64,000 nucleotides of DNA from Verrucomicrobia bacterium LP2A (GCA_000526255.1 JAFS01000001.1:310001-374000), one strand, 5' to 3'. Counted from the first letter of the stretch, positions 9,696 through 18,195 are shown. Program-made: numbers and translations. The notes: generated from the letters alone by a model not told the origin.

Positions 9696-10234
9696 TCGTG
9701 GGAAGCGACCAACCAACGGCCACGGATTGCCAGAGGGCTGCCATCGTCACCGATACGAACGTCCTCATCAACCTGTTGCACATCGGGCAGTTGCCGCTTC
9801 TGGGTGTGCTCGAGCCGTACCAATTCCTCGCGCCAGAAGAGGTGCTCGGCGAGATGATTGATCCAGCTCAGCGCGAGGAGACTGACGCTGCGATCTGCCG
9901 TGGCGATCTTAGCCTCCTTGACATCGATAGTGTGGAATACCTTGCGTTGTTCAGCGAGCTGCGCGACGTGATGGGCCGTGGCGAAGCGGCATGCCTTGCG
10001 CTGGCCAAAACCAAGCGGTGGCACATCGCGTCGGACGAAAAGAAGTGCTTCCGTCGGCGAGCAATCGAGTGGATCGGGAAGGAACGCATCCTCCGAACGG
10101 AGTTGATCTTGCTCGAAGCGATTCGCTTTGACTGCATCACGGTGCCCGAGGCGGATGGCTTCAAAGCGGTTCTGGAGGCGAAACGCTACTCAATGCCATT
10201 CAAAAGCTTTGCTGATCTGCTGGGAGGGCTGTAA
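9692..10234 (+). CDS. PIN-like domain protein, probable toxin partner of the Xre-ImmA protein
   Basis: About 180 residues. The PIN fold signature begins at AIVTDTNVLINLL (first aspartate), continues with an EEVLGEM acidic segment, then GRGEAACLALAKTKRW and IASDEKKCFRR (late aspartate). This resembles DUF3368-like PIN nucleases. GTG starts occur at 9692 and 9698; the latter has GGAG 6 bases ahead, and both place the start within or just after the stop of the upstream gene, indicating translational coupling. A ribonuclease toxin controlled by the protease/HTH protein is the simplest reading, inferred from the gene pair rather than shown. Confidence 0.75.
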   Translation: MIVGSDQPTATDCQRAAIVTDTNVLINLLHIGQLPLLGVLEPYQFLAPEEVLGEMIDPAQREETDAAICRGDLSLLDIDSVEYLALFSELRDVMGRGEAACLALAKTKRWHIASDEKKCFRRRAIEWIGKERILRTELILLEAIRFDCITVPEADGFKAVLEAKRYSMPFKSFADLLGGL

Positions 10235-10239
10235 GGCCG

Positions 10240-10368
10240 ATGAAGATCCCCTACGTCCAGCATTTGCTTGGGGCTACTCCGCTCGGACGGATCAACGGCC
10301 GCCGGGGCTGGCTGTCAGTTGGAGTGGTTTCGTCGATTCCCTGGCCGCAGGATGATGTCTGGATTTAA
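10240..10368 (+). CDS. Small ORF directly after the PIN gene (42 aa)
   Basis: Starts 5 bases after the PIN stop and reads MKIPYVQHLLGATPLGRING... to a TAA. It lies in the same transcriptional direction and so could be a third gene of the unit, but it may be the remaining N terminus of a truncated gene. I recognise no family, and the ribosome site is weak. Confidence 0.3.
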   Translation: MKIPYVQHLLGATPLGRINGRRGWLSVGVVSSIPWPQDDVWI

Positions 10369-11152
10369 CTCCTAGCCACCAGAGAGATGGCGCTCCACGT
10401 CTCTGTCATAAACCGAGATTTCCCAGATGAACGCCCCATCTGCGCATCGCTGGTTAGGATAGCGCCTCTGACGGGTGCTGTGAAGCTCATCTCATGCGGC
10501 GCAACATCTGCTTCAGCGGCAAAAGCCGTGCGATTCGCCCCAAGGGCGGCGTCCATGACGGGATTTGCACATGCCTTGGCATGAGCGAGCGACCCTTCGA
10601 CTGTTCTTTGGTTCGCAGGCGGCTGTCATTCCTCGTTCTCCGGCGGGAAATCTGTGCGTCAACCGGCAAATCCGGCTTCGGACACCTTTCATGTTCCCCG
10701 AAGGTTCAACACCGGAGAGGCATCAGTCAGCTCTCCGCAGGTCGATCCCCACCTGCTTAAGCGCATTTTTCACCGCCGCTTCGCATGGCAGGTCTTCCTT
10801 GGCGGCGGGCACGTGCTTGAAAAGGTGCGCGGCGCCGGGACACCCCCGGGATAAGTGCTTGTGCATGCCCTTCACGCGCCGGACTTTGCTCAAAAGCCGC
10901 CTCAGCCACGGGACAAAAGTCGCTTGATCATCCCGAGTAAACATCAGTCTCTGGAATGTCTTCTGAAACGCGGCCGGGGCGGCGGCGCTCGGCTTCGAAA
11001 CGAATCTGCGCTGGATCTCGAAAAGGGATACCGGCCGCTCGGCCAGCTGGAGCCTGATGACGAGGGCGCCTCTGGGCGTCCGGGTGTGCGGGTCAATGTA
11101 AGCCCAGGCGTTTGATCCTTCGGCCGGGCCGCCACGATCGGCGTGGAACGGC
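10369..11152. other. No supported gene
   Basis: Short open frames exist on both strands (for example a 73-codon minus-strand frame ending at 10723 and a 63-codon one ending at 10365), but none shows a recognisable domain or convincing start. I see no structural RNA or IS end here. Confidence 0.4.
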
Positions 11153-11395
11153 TTGAGCGCCGTGATCTACGGAATCTTCCACCAGATCGACAAGCGCTTC
11201 GAGCAGGTTGACAAGCGGATCGGCGACCTGCGGGACGCCATGGATGCGCGCTTCAAAAGCCTGGAGGCGCAGATGGATGAGCCATTCAAAAGCCTGGACA
11301 AGTGTATCGACGATTCGCAAGCCCAGACGAACTCGCGATTCGACCGGCTCGAAAGGCGTTTGGAAGCCGCTCCGCGGCACCAGGCGGGCGCGTAG
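11153..11395 (+). CDS. Short coiled-coil protein
   Basis: An 80-residue frame from a TTG codon. After a short N terminus it is a nearly continuous heptad pattern (FHQIDKRFEQVDKRIGDL, ARFKSLEAQMDE, FKSLDKCIDD), like the DUF1640/haemolysin-XhlA type of small coiled-coil proteins or the tail of a larger one. Function is unknown. The start codon choice is weak, so it may be a fragment. Confidence 0.45.
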   Translation: MSAVIYGIFHQIDKRFEQVDKRIGDLRDAMDARFKSLEAQMDEPFKSLDKCIDDSQAQTNSRFDRLERRLEAAPRHQAGA

Positions 11396-11420
11396 CTCCA
11401 AGCAGCAATTGCGGCTGCGC

Positions 11421-11993
11421 TCAGCGGATGTCCGCCCGCGGCGGCTCCGGCATCTCGGCGATGAGCCACCGGGTATCCATGCCCGGCCCCAGCTTGGACG
11501 CCGGATCAAGCGGGGGCATCTGGTCGATGCTAAGGTCGAGCCGCGAATGCCCATCCTCCAGCCGCCAGAACTGCGTCTTGCTGCGGCCAAGGGGTTGACG
11601 AACAGCCCTTGCATCGACAGGAAGGCGCAGCCATTGGCTGATCCGGCGCGTGTCCTCAGCCGCCGAGACCAGGGGGATCGCCAGCAGCAGAATCGCCGAG
11701 CCGCTGGCATGCGGACGCCACGATCTCGGCAGCCAGAGCGCGACCATCACCAGCCCGATCACCCATAAGAGGGAAGAACTGCCGAAGGCGATGGTTCCGA
11801 AGACGCTAACGCCAACCGGCGCAATGCTCGCCACGGCGATCAGGATGGGCAAGAACAGAAGAACGCCCAGGGAGGAGAGGCTGGGAGGCCATGTCGAGAT
11901 ATTGCCGCATGGCGGGAAAACTTTGCAGGATCGTTGCCGGCAAGCCAAGCGTATCTCACTGGTCGCCGAGGCATTGTGCTGGAACAGCGTCAC
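11421..11993 (-). CDS. Hypothetical membrane protein with about three hydrophobic segments
   Basis: A 190-residue frame. It contains a hydrophobic stretch beginning SLGVLLFLPILIAVASIAP, a second around FGSSSLLWVIGLVMVALWL, and a third ILLLAIPLVSA, followed by a soluble tail of ~90 residues (RKTQFWRLEDGHSRLDL-like). The pattern is that of a real inner-membrane protein, but I know no family. The GTG start lacks a clear ribosome site, and an internal start is possible. It converges with the small coiled-coil gene. Confidence 0.5.
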   Translation of the reverse strand: MTLFQHNASATSEIRLACRQRSCKVFPPCGNISTWPPSLSSLGVLLFLPILIAVASIAPVGVSVFGTIAFGSSSLLWVIGLVMVALWLPRSWRPHASGSAILLLAIPLVSAAEDTRRISQWLRLPVDARAVRQPLGRSKTQFWRLEDGHSRLDLSIDQMPPLDPASKLGPGMDTRWLIAEMPEPPRADIR

Positions 11994-12110
11994 GGATCGC
12001 TTGACGATATTTTGTTAGCCAACTACGGTATGCCTGTTTCGTAGTATTGCTGAATTTGCTCCATTCCAGTTTTCTACTGCGGCAAAGAAAAACATTTGGC
12101 AGGTTCCACC

Positions 12111-12305
12111 ATGAGCGCGCAGCCTAGGACCGAGTCGAAACATTCCCTCGTTCCCAACGAAGCCGCTGAGGTCAGCCGAGTGATCAAACTGTCTCCAGAG
12201 GGGTGGGAAGCTTTTGTCGCCGAGCTTGACGCTCCACCTCGGGATTTGCCGCGCATGCGCATGCTGCTGAGCGAACCGACCGTCTTCTCGAATGGCAAGC
12301 GCTAG
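12111..12305 (+). CDS. DUF1778/TacA-like antitoxin, shortened at the N terminus
   Basis: A 64-residue protein whose C-terminal half (VIKLSPEGWEAFVAELDAPP...) matches the toxin-binding tail of DUF1778 antitoxins, which pair with GNAT acetyltransferase toxins. The usual ribbon-helix-helix DNA-binding N terminus (about 35 further residues) is missing or unrecognisable. It overlaps the GNAT frame by 14 bases, the standard gene order for tacA-tacT modules. Because the partner is broken, this half may be relic. Confidence 0.6.
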   Translation: MSAQPRTESKHSLVPNEAAEVSRVIKLSPEGWEAFVAELDAPPRDLPRMRMLLSEPTVFSNGKR

Positions 12306-12710
12306 AGAGCGGCTTGCGATCGCCAAGCTTGACGCGCGGCATGACCTTTCAGCTTTCGATTGCGGAGAAAAGGCGCTCAACGATTTCCTGGCCAAATACG
12401 CCCTGGTGAGTCAGCAGGCAATGCCTCGCGGACTTACGTTGGCCTTGTCGGCGAGAACACTGTCGTCGGTTTTTCTACTCTCGCGGTCGGAGCAGTCAGT
12501 GCGGACAAAGCGCCAGAGCGCCTAAAAAAAGGACTAGCCAGTTATCCAATCCCGATCGTGCTTCTTGCGCGACTCGCCGTGGATCAGAAATGGCAACGGA
12601 AGGGAATCGGCGCTGGCCTTTTGCGCGACGCGGTTCAGCGCGCTGCGGAGATTGTCGGGGTGCGCGCGATGGTGGTTAATGCCAAGGACAGCAGGGCGAA
12701 AGCATTTTAG
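12292..12710 (+). pseudogene. GNAT-family acetyltransferase toxin (TacT-like), frameshifted and truncated
   Basis: The first frame gives the typical TacT N terminus (AKLDARHDLSAFDCGEKALNDFLAKYA), then near 12420 the frame changes and continues as RTYVGLVGENTVVGFSTLA and LLARLAVDQKWQRKGIGAGLL, where the RKGIGAGLL segment is the acetyl-CoA loop (Q/RxxGxG/A). The 3' end is cut off by an ISL3 end at 12710. Such toxins acetylate aminoacyl-tRNA. This copy cannot make an active enzyme. Confidence 0.7.
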
Positions 12711-13337
12711 GCTCCTCGCTGAATGGAGCGGGTCAGGGGAGCGGATTTTCCGTTCAGGGGTGGCAAGAAGCGGGGTTCTTGCCCTCCGTCTTCGAGAGAG
12801 TTTTGGGGAGAGAGGAAGGGGGGTGGACGCGGCGATCAGGAGTTCTCCCCGGCGTCTTTCGATGGCTCCTCGGCGCAAGATCCGGTGCGGTCCGGCGCGG
12901 AGGCGGGGCTTGCGCTGCTGGAAGCTGGGGGAGACTTCGCCGACGGCATCATCGCGCAGGGAGGCAAGCGGCTGGGCGGCCAAACCTTTGCCTCCTTCGA
13001 CAAGAAGGCGGTCGCGCTCCTCTCCAAGCGGGAAAGGCCACGCGGCTGCCGCCATTGCTGCCATAGGGGAAAGGCCCGCCTCGACCACCAATAGCCTCTT
13101 CCCCCCGCCATCGGCAGCTCCTCCACCCGCTTCGGGTAACGGAGCGAGTTCTGCGCGCTCTTGTCTGCGATGGTGCATCTCCCCCGGGCCAGATCCGCCG
13201 AGCTGCACCGGAAAAGGAGCCAAAAGGATGGCCAGAGGCTTTCAAGGCTTCAGTTCCCTGAGGATTGCCGCGTTCCTCAAATCCGGAACGTTGCGGCTCG
13301 ATCGTCCCGCTCCCCCCACGGGAAGGAGCGAAGAGGC
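12710..13337 (+). mobile_element. ISL3 shell with a PIN-gene fragment in place of most of the transposase
   Basis: The left end (GGCTCCTCGCTGAATGGAG) plus about 120 bases of ISL3 upstream region, including the GGCAAGAAGCGGGGTTCTTG hairpin, is joined at ~12835 to foreign sequence. From ~13195 the last ~45 codons of the transposase (RMARGFQGFSSLRIAAFLKS) and the right end GAGCGAAGAGGC return. No 8-base target duplication flanks it, so either the ends recombined or the flanks diverged. Confidence 0.7.
12873..13046 (+). pseudogene. VapC-like PIN toxin, C-terminal fragment
   Basis: One frame reads ALLEAGGDFADGIIAQGGKR followed by TFASFDKKAVALL, which is the C-terminal half of a VapC PIN domain: DFAD supplies the third acidic residue and TFDK-like TFASFDKKA the fourth. 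The N-terminal half is missing. The fragment lies within an ISL3 shell. Confidence 0.6.
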
Positions 13338-14000
13338 TGGCAAGGTCAGCGACGACTCCAGCCAGGTGAAGGCCACGGATGTGCTGTCGGTTGGCAGGGA
13401 GCGGCAGACCAGGGAGCCGGTCGGCGTGGCGGTTATGGTCTCAGCCAAGGTGCGTCCTTATGAGCTGGAGCCGGCGGAAGCTCGGTCGAAGGCGTTCCTC
13501 AGGGCGGCGGAGACGTGATCTTCGCCTAGTTTCATCCTGAGCGGGGAATGGAGGACCCTTAGCGTCGATCCTAGCCAGCTAGCTTCTCCGCCCGCGATTT
13601 CGGCGCAATTCTCCTTGGAGCCGAACCAAGAAGCGCGTCAAGCCTTCGGAAGCCGTTGCGTCTCCTGGTGATCCCGTGCTCGGGATTGTCGCCAGGTATC
13701 GGATGAAAGATCCCCCCGGGGCTTTTAGCCCGTGGCCTGTGGGAAGAGAGAAAAAAGAGCGACCTTGCCCTGCTCGTCGATGGCGCGAGGGGATGACCCG
13801 GTTGGAGCTGGAGAAGCCAAAAGCCGATGAGAAGGGAGATTTTGGCGGCCGTCCGGCCCGGGAGCATGGCAAGCATGGGATCCCGTCAGTGATCGATCTT
13901 GAGGGCGCGCCCTGGGGCAGGCCCCTGGGAAGAACCTCTCCGGCAACGACTGGAAAGTGGCGCGCTTCGGGTGCCGCCGGCGAGAAGTACTTTGTTCAGC
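13338..14000 (+). other. Mostly non-coding; possible TnpB tail
   Basis: 13340-13518 continues in frame from the ISL3 transposase remnant and contains DVLSVGRERQTREPVGVAV, similar to a segment at 5320-5400 and suggestive of the variable tail of a TnpB-type gene. From 13520 to 14000 I see no gene. There is a GC-rich hairpin-like run around 13710-13740. Confidence 0.35.
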
Positions 14001-14897
14001 ATGGAAGAGAACAACCAGAGCTCGCCGGGAGCGCCGACCGGCGACAGATGGGGATTGGCGCTGGAGGAATCGAGGACCTACAGGTGGCAGATGGTCCATG
14101 GGCCGGTGATGTCGGCCGTCGAGGGTGACGTTGGCCGGGAGTATATCCGGGCGATGGCAAAGGCCAAGGCGGCCTTGGCTGAGGCCGGGAGGAATGCCAG
14201 CGGTACGGAGCGGTATCGGTATGGCAGCTTGGCATCCATCTTGGACACGCTGGCTGAGCCGCTTCGGGCCAACGGCTTCGAGATCTCGCAGCCGCCGGTC
14301 GTCTTGCCGGGATGGGCAGGGGCGGTGACCGAGGTTGCCCATGAGAGCGGGCAATACCGCGCTGTAACGGTCATGTTGCCGGTAACGGCCGGGAGGAGGA
14401 TGGAGGGAGGCAAGGAACCGGCGGCTCCCACGGCCCGGGAGTATGGGGCCGCAATTCGCCATGCCCGGCGTTATGGGCTGCTGGGCATCCTTGGGCTTCC
14501 GTCCGAGGAGGTAGAGGAGGTGGAGGGCTTCTCGCCAACGCTGGAGGTTTGGGGAGCCGATTGGCAGGATCGCAGCGTGGTGGTGACGGTGCTCAAGTCG
14601 GAGATCCAGCAGGGGAGCTCTGGGGGCAAGGCCTGGAGCTGCTTCCGCTTGTTGGTCCGGGAGAAGGCTGGGGAGGAGTATTGGCTGACCACCTTGGAGA
14701 GCGAGGTGGCCAACCAGCTGCTTGCGGCCCGCACCGCGGTGGTCGAGATCGAGGAGGTGAGGAGTGGTGGCAAGGCCTATCGCAAGCTGAAGCGGGTCAT
14801 TGGGAGCCCCCTGGGGTCGGCTTCTGCGTGCGATCCGGCCCATGCCGACTTCTGGCCCGACGATCTGGCCATCCCGGACGAAGAGCCCCCCTTCTAG
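14001..14897 (+). CDS. ERF-family single-strand annealing protein
   Basis: A 298-residue protein. The ERF signature lies at residues 45-85: KAKAALAEAGRNASGTERYR, then YGSLASILDTLAEPLRANGF, followed by the LTHxSG-type strand here seen as VTEVAHESGQYRAV and the YGAAIRHARRYGLLGILGL helix, a classic match to the conserved 'xYAxxYALxxLLGI' region. ERF proteins, like Redbeta and Rad52, anneal single strands and come from phages, prophages and plasmids. The C-terminal ~130 residues (AWSCFRLLV, YWLTTLESEVANQLLAARTA) form a second domain I do not know. It stands upstream of four tandem paralogues on the same strand. The start is taken at ATG 14001; a longer frame exists but is less protein-like. Confidence 0.75.
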   Translation: MEENNQSSPGAPTGDRWGLALEESRTYRWQMVHGPVMSAVEGDVGREYIRAMAKAKAALAEAGRNASGTERYRYGSLASILDTLAEPLRANGFEISQPPVVLPGWAGAVTEVAHESGQYRAVTVMLPVTAGRRMEGGKEPAAPTAREYGAAIRHARRYGLLGILGLPSEEVEEVEGFSPTLEVWGADWQDRSVVVTVLKSEIQQGSSGGKAWSCFRLLVREKAGEEYWLTTLESEVANQLLAARTAVVEIEEVRSGGKAYRKLKRVIGSPLGSASACDPAHADFWPDDLAIPDEEPPF

Positions 14898-15144
14898 GGC
14901 AAGGGAGCGTGAAGCCTGGAGCCGCCCGTCCGGCGGTCGGAGAGACCGTGCAGCAGGCCGGGCGGCTCCCGGCGGCTGGGCGCTATCGGAAGAGGCGGAA
15001 AGCCACTCTTGCGGGGTTCCGGAAGCCAGGATCGCCCGCGAATGGGCATGCCTTTGCGCTTGGCCGGAAGCTGCGGATCGACCCCTGGGTGCTTCCCTCC
15101 CTTTGGATCTTGTGCAGCCATGGGGAAGTGCGCACATTGCCCCA

Positions 15145-15879
15145 ATGGCAATCGAGAATCCTTGCGCGGAGGAGATCCTGAAGGCGCTTGGCGCCAATCC
15201 CGAATGGCGGGAGGCGGTTCGCAAGGAGCTCTGCGGCGAGGAAGCGCCCCAATTGAGCCCGGAGGAGGGGGAAGCCTGGCGGCAGCTTCTGGAGACCCAT
15301 GCGATCCTTGAGAGCGGGATCCAGGAGTGGATGCGGTTCGCGGCCGCAACGGGAAAAAGGGTGGAGTCGATGGCGAGGCGTGTCGAGGAGCTCCGCAAGC
15401 CCATGGACCTCATCGACTCCTGGGCTCTGGCCGAGTGGGCTTCGGAGCGGATCGGGAAGATCGTGTGGCAGAGCGGCGTGAAGCTGGTTGCCGGAGGGGA
15501 GCGGGATCTTGTCGCGCATCTGATCGAATGGGCGGCGGAAGCGCAGGTCTTGAGCGGGAATGAGCGACGGGATCTTCTCCTGGCCGATTTTTTGGGCCTT
15601 GGCATGGAGCGATGGTCGGGGGAGCCCGTCTGCGTGGCTCTCCTCTTCTCCAAGAGCTGGAGCTTTGAGGATATTGAGTGCGCGGCAAGGCACGGGGATC
15701 TTTGGCTTAAGGTGGTGATGGCCGCGGAGGCGGCCAGGCCGGGCACGGTGACGAGCTTCCTGGCCCGGCCACCTTCCAAGCGGCACGCCGTGGTGGCCAG
15801 CTTTTCGAGGAATTGCTTGGAAGAAGAAAAGGCCATTCGGCGGCAAGTCTGCTACGAAACGATCGTTCGGGAGATCTGA
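15145..15879 (+). CDS. Tandem paralogue 1 of an uncharacterised DFLG-motif family
   Basis: A 244-residue protein. The N-terminal ~50 residues are charged and helical (EEILKALGANPEWREAVRKE), followed by a coiled-coil-like region. A conserved module starts at WALAEWASERIGKIVWQSGV, passes through an EAQVLSGNERRDLL helix into ADFLGLG, a buried strand VCVALLFSK, and a helix DLWLKVVMAAEAA. The topology resembles the DUF3782-like proteins with a C-terminal PD-(D/E)XK-like domain (D in the ADxxxxG strand, then VEVS), but the E of the next strand is absent. Three similar genes follow directly. Whether it is a dead nuclease or a binding protein is open. Confidence 0.65.
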   Translation: MAIENPCAEEILKALGANPEWREAVRKELCGEEAPQLSPEEGEAWRQLLETHAILESGIQEWMRFAAATGKRVESMARRVEELRKPMDLIDSWALAEWASERIGKIVWQSGVKLVAGGERDLVAHLIEWAAEAQVLSGNERRDLLLADFLGLGMERWSGEPVCVALLFSKSWSFEDIECAARHGDLWLKVVMAAEAARPGTVTSFLARPPSKRHAVVASFSRNCLEEEKAIRRQVCYETIVREI

Positions 15880-15882
15880 TGG

Positions 15883-16611
15883 ATGAAGAGTGAGGTTAAG
15901 GACGAGGAGATTCTGGCCAAGGCGAGGGAGAGCGCCGAGTGGAAGGCTGCCGCCCGGAGGGCGATGGTAGCGGAGAGGAGCGCGAGCCTTCCGGAGGAGA
16001 AAGGGGAATTCTGGAAGAAGTTCTTGCAGGTCAATAGCGGCCTTCAAGCCTCGATCGAGGCTGGAGAGTTGTCGCGGGCGGCATTGGATCGAGCCGAGGG
16101 CCTTTTTGAGGACACGGTCGATCGGCTCACGGTCAAGCTGAACCTAATGGCCGGATACAAGCCGATACGCAACCTGGAGGAGCGGATCGAAATTCTGCTA
16201 GGGAGCGCCGGGCTTTTTGCTTATGGGATGGAGCGCCGCGAATTCTGGAAGGTCATTCAGGAGGCGAGCGATGCGGGGGGTCTGAGCCCTGAGGAGGAGG
16301 ACGACCTCCTTCGTGTCGATTTTTTGGGAGTGGGAACCGATGTTGACACCGAGGAGCGGGTCTGCATCGCAGCGGCTGCGTCCCGAGTCGTGCATCGGCG
16401 GGTGATTGCCCGTGCTGCGCGAGGGGCCCGCCTCTGGTTCCAGGCGGTCAGGGCTGCCTTGGAGGTCGACCCGGGGCTCCTGGCCGAGTACCTGCCGGCG
16501 CCACCGACCGGCTCTCGCGCCGTCGCTGTCGGCTTTTGGATGCGGATCTCGGATGTGGATGAGGCAGAAAGGCTGGGGGTTCGATTCGGGAGGGTGGGCT
16601 GGAAGCCCTGA
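15883..16611 (+). CDS. Tandem paralogue 2 of the DFLG-motif family
   Basis: A 242-residue protein starting 4 bases after the stop of paralogue 1. The same layout is visible: EEILAKARESAEWKAAARRA at the N terminus (like the NPEWREAVRKE stretch of paralogue 1), a long helical middle, then GGLSPEEEDDLLRVDFLGVG, strand VCIAAAASRVV and helix ARLWFQAVRAALE, and a last strand GSRAVAVGFWM. The aspartate of VDFLG is kept; the following strand has A-A-A where an active nuclease would carry E-x-K. Likely co-transcribed with its neighbours. Confidence 0.65.
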   Translation: MKSEVKDEEILAKARESAEWKAAARRAMVAERSASLPEEKGEFWKKFLQVNSGLQASIEAGELSRAALDRAEGLFEDTVDRLTVKLNLMAGYKPIRNLEERIEILLGSAGLFAYGMERREFWKVIQEASDAGGLSPEEEDDLLRVDFLGVGTDVDTEERVCIAAAASRVVHRRVIARAARGARLWFQAVRAALEVDPGLLAEYLPAPPTGSRAVAVGFWMRISDVDEAERLGVRFGRVGWKP

Positions 16612-16672
16612 GCGCACCGCCGCGAGTCGCACTTCGCATTGCCGGTAGCCTTCTTTGGGAGGATATTCGGTC

Positions 16673-17419
16673 GTGGCTGAGGAAATGGGCTCTTTGGAGG
16701 AGATTCTTTCGGCGCTCGAGGAGCGTCCGGACTTGAGGGAAGCCGTTCGCGCGAAGCTGATGGCTGAGGATGGCACCCAGCCGTCCGAAAGCCCGGAAGG
16801 CTTGCTCGACGGGCTCCGGGAGACCAACGCGATCCTCAAGTCCTTCCTGCAGGAGTCACTCCGCTTTCAGAGCTCGGTGCGGGGCGCGATGCAATCGCTC
16901 GACGAAGCGCTCCGGGCGCTCAGCCAGCAGCTCGATCTCATTGTCGGGCAGGGCATGATGAGATGGGGGAGAGAGCGCATCCAGAACATCGTGCGGCGCT
17001 CTGGCGTGCGGCTGGCCTATCCGTTGGAGTGGCAGATCCTCGAGGAGGTCATCGAGTGCGCCGTGCAAGCGGGAGTGCTGAGCAGAAGCGAGATGGATGA
17101 CCTCTACGAAGCGGATTTCCTGGGGGTGGGCCAAGAGCTTGCCACGGGCACTCCTCTCTGCGTCGCGGCGGCGATCTCCTGCGTAGTCGATCGGACAGTC
17201 ATCGAGCTGGCGGCCTCGCATGCGGATCTCTGGCTCAAGGCGGCGAGGGCCGCGATGGAGAGGCGGCCGGAGCTGCTTGCCAAGGTCCTGCCGACCGCGC
17301 CGGTCGATCGGCGGGCGTTGGCGGTTGGCCTCTGGATCGGCTCGGTGGACGCCGACCATGCCGACTCCCTTCGCGTCGACTTTGAGAAGGTGATCGAGGA
17401 TCCTCTGTGGCATTTCTAG
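16673..17419 (+). CDS. Tandem paralogue 3 of the DFLG-motif family
   Basis: A 248-residue protein from GTG, with GGAGGA about 10 bases upstream, which decides this start over the TTG further 5'. The N terminus EEILSALEERPDLREAVRAK repeats the opening of paralogues 1 and 2. A coiled-coil follows (FQSSVRGAMQSLDEALRALS), then GRERIQNIVRRSGVRL, GVLSRSEMDDLYEADFLGVG, LCVAAAISCVVDR, DLWLKAARAAMERR and RRALAVGLWIG. Of the four copies this one looks most like the DUF3782-type architecture. The acid expected in the strand after DFLG is again missing. Confidence 0.65.
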   Translation: MAEEMGSLEEILSALEERPDLREAVRAKLMAEDGTQPSESPEGLLDGLRETNAILKSFLQESLRFQSSVRGAMQSLDEALRALSQQLDLIVGQGMMRWGRERIQNIVRRSGVRLAYPLEWQILEEVIECAVQAGVLSRSEMDDLYEADFLGVGQELATGTPLCVAAAISCVVDRTVIELAASHADLWLKAARAAMERRPELLAKVLPTAPVDRRALAVGLWIGSVDADHADSLRVDFEKVIEDPLWHF

Positions 17420-17487
17420 CCACCCGGCTGGAAGGGTCGGAAAAGGCAATTGGAGTGGCAGAGGGCTCAAGGGGAGGAAGGCAAGCG

Positions 17488-18195
17488 ATGGCCAAGGATC
17501 GATTGGAGCTCAAGGAGGCCCAGGCCCGGCAGATCCTCGCCGAGGATCGATCGAAGCTTCCCGGAAGGGTCGGTGAGGTATGGGCCGCCATCGGCGAGGC
17601 GAATGCGGTCCTGCTGGAGTCGGTGGCGCACGGATCGCGATCGCAAGCCTTGCTGCAGGAAGCCAAGTTGCGGATCGACCAGAGGAGGAAAGCCTTTGGT
17701 TGGAAGATCGAGCGCATGGCCCGGGCCGACCCCATCGCCTGGGCGAGGGATCACATCCCGAGCATCGTTTGGCGGTCGGGCATCCGGCTCGAGCTTGGGA
17801 TCACGGGGAGGGTGGTCGAGGATCTGCTGGAAGGCGCGCTTCAATCTGGGGCGCTGGCGGAGGCGGAGCGGCAAGAGCTCCGTTCCGCGGATTTCCTGGG
17901 AATCGGCTGCGAGTCGCGGCGGGCGCTCACGACCTGCGTTGCTCTCGGTGCCTGCCAGATCGTGGAGCCGGAAGGAGTCCTCCGCGCAAAAAGGAATGCG
18001 GAGCTCTGGCTTCAGGCGGTGAAGGCCGCGACGGCGGCGAAGCCCGAGGCATTTTCCCGGCTTCTACCAAAGGCTCCCGAACGATCTGTGGCGATCATCG
18101 CCGGGGCTTGGATGAGCTTCCGGTGCTTCCGCGAGATTGGCCTCTATAGCTGGAGCAATGGGATGCGCTTCCAGAGGGTTCCGTGGCCGGTCTGA
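17488..18195 (+). CDS. Tandem paralogue 4 of the DFLG-motif family
   Basis: A 235-residue protein; the ATG is preceded by GGGAGGAAGG at good spacing, so the longer upstream frame that overlaps paralogue 3 is not needed. It has lost the EEIL-type opening but keeps the module: ARDHIPSIVWRSGIRLELG, ALAEAERQELRSADFLGIG, CVALGACQIVE, AELWLQAVKAATAAKP and SVAIIAGAWMS. It is the most diverged copy. Function unknown; same comments on missing nuclease residues apply. Confidence 0.65.
   Translation: MAKDRLELKEAQARQILAEDRSKLPGRVGEVWAAIGEANAVLLESVAHGSRSQALLQEAKLRIDQRRKAFGWKIERMARADPIAWARDHIPSIVWRSGIRLELGITGRVVEDLLEGALQSGALAEAERQELRSADFLGIGCESRRALTTCVALGACQIVEPEGVLRAKRNAELWLQAVKAATAAKPEAFSRLLPKAPERSVAIIAGAWMSFRCFREIGLYSWSNGMRFQRVPWPV

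Noticed and set aside
12702-13345. Target duplication around the ISL3 shell at 12710-13337
   Set aside because: Flanks GCATTTTA and TGGCAAGG do not match; no duplication.
13725-15836. 703-codon open frame on the minus strand
   Set aside because: It is the shadow of the ERF gene and paralogue 1; its protein is Pro/Arg/Ser-rich with no domain, while the plus-strand frames show clear family motifs.
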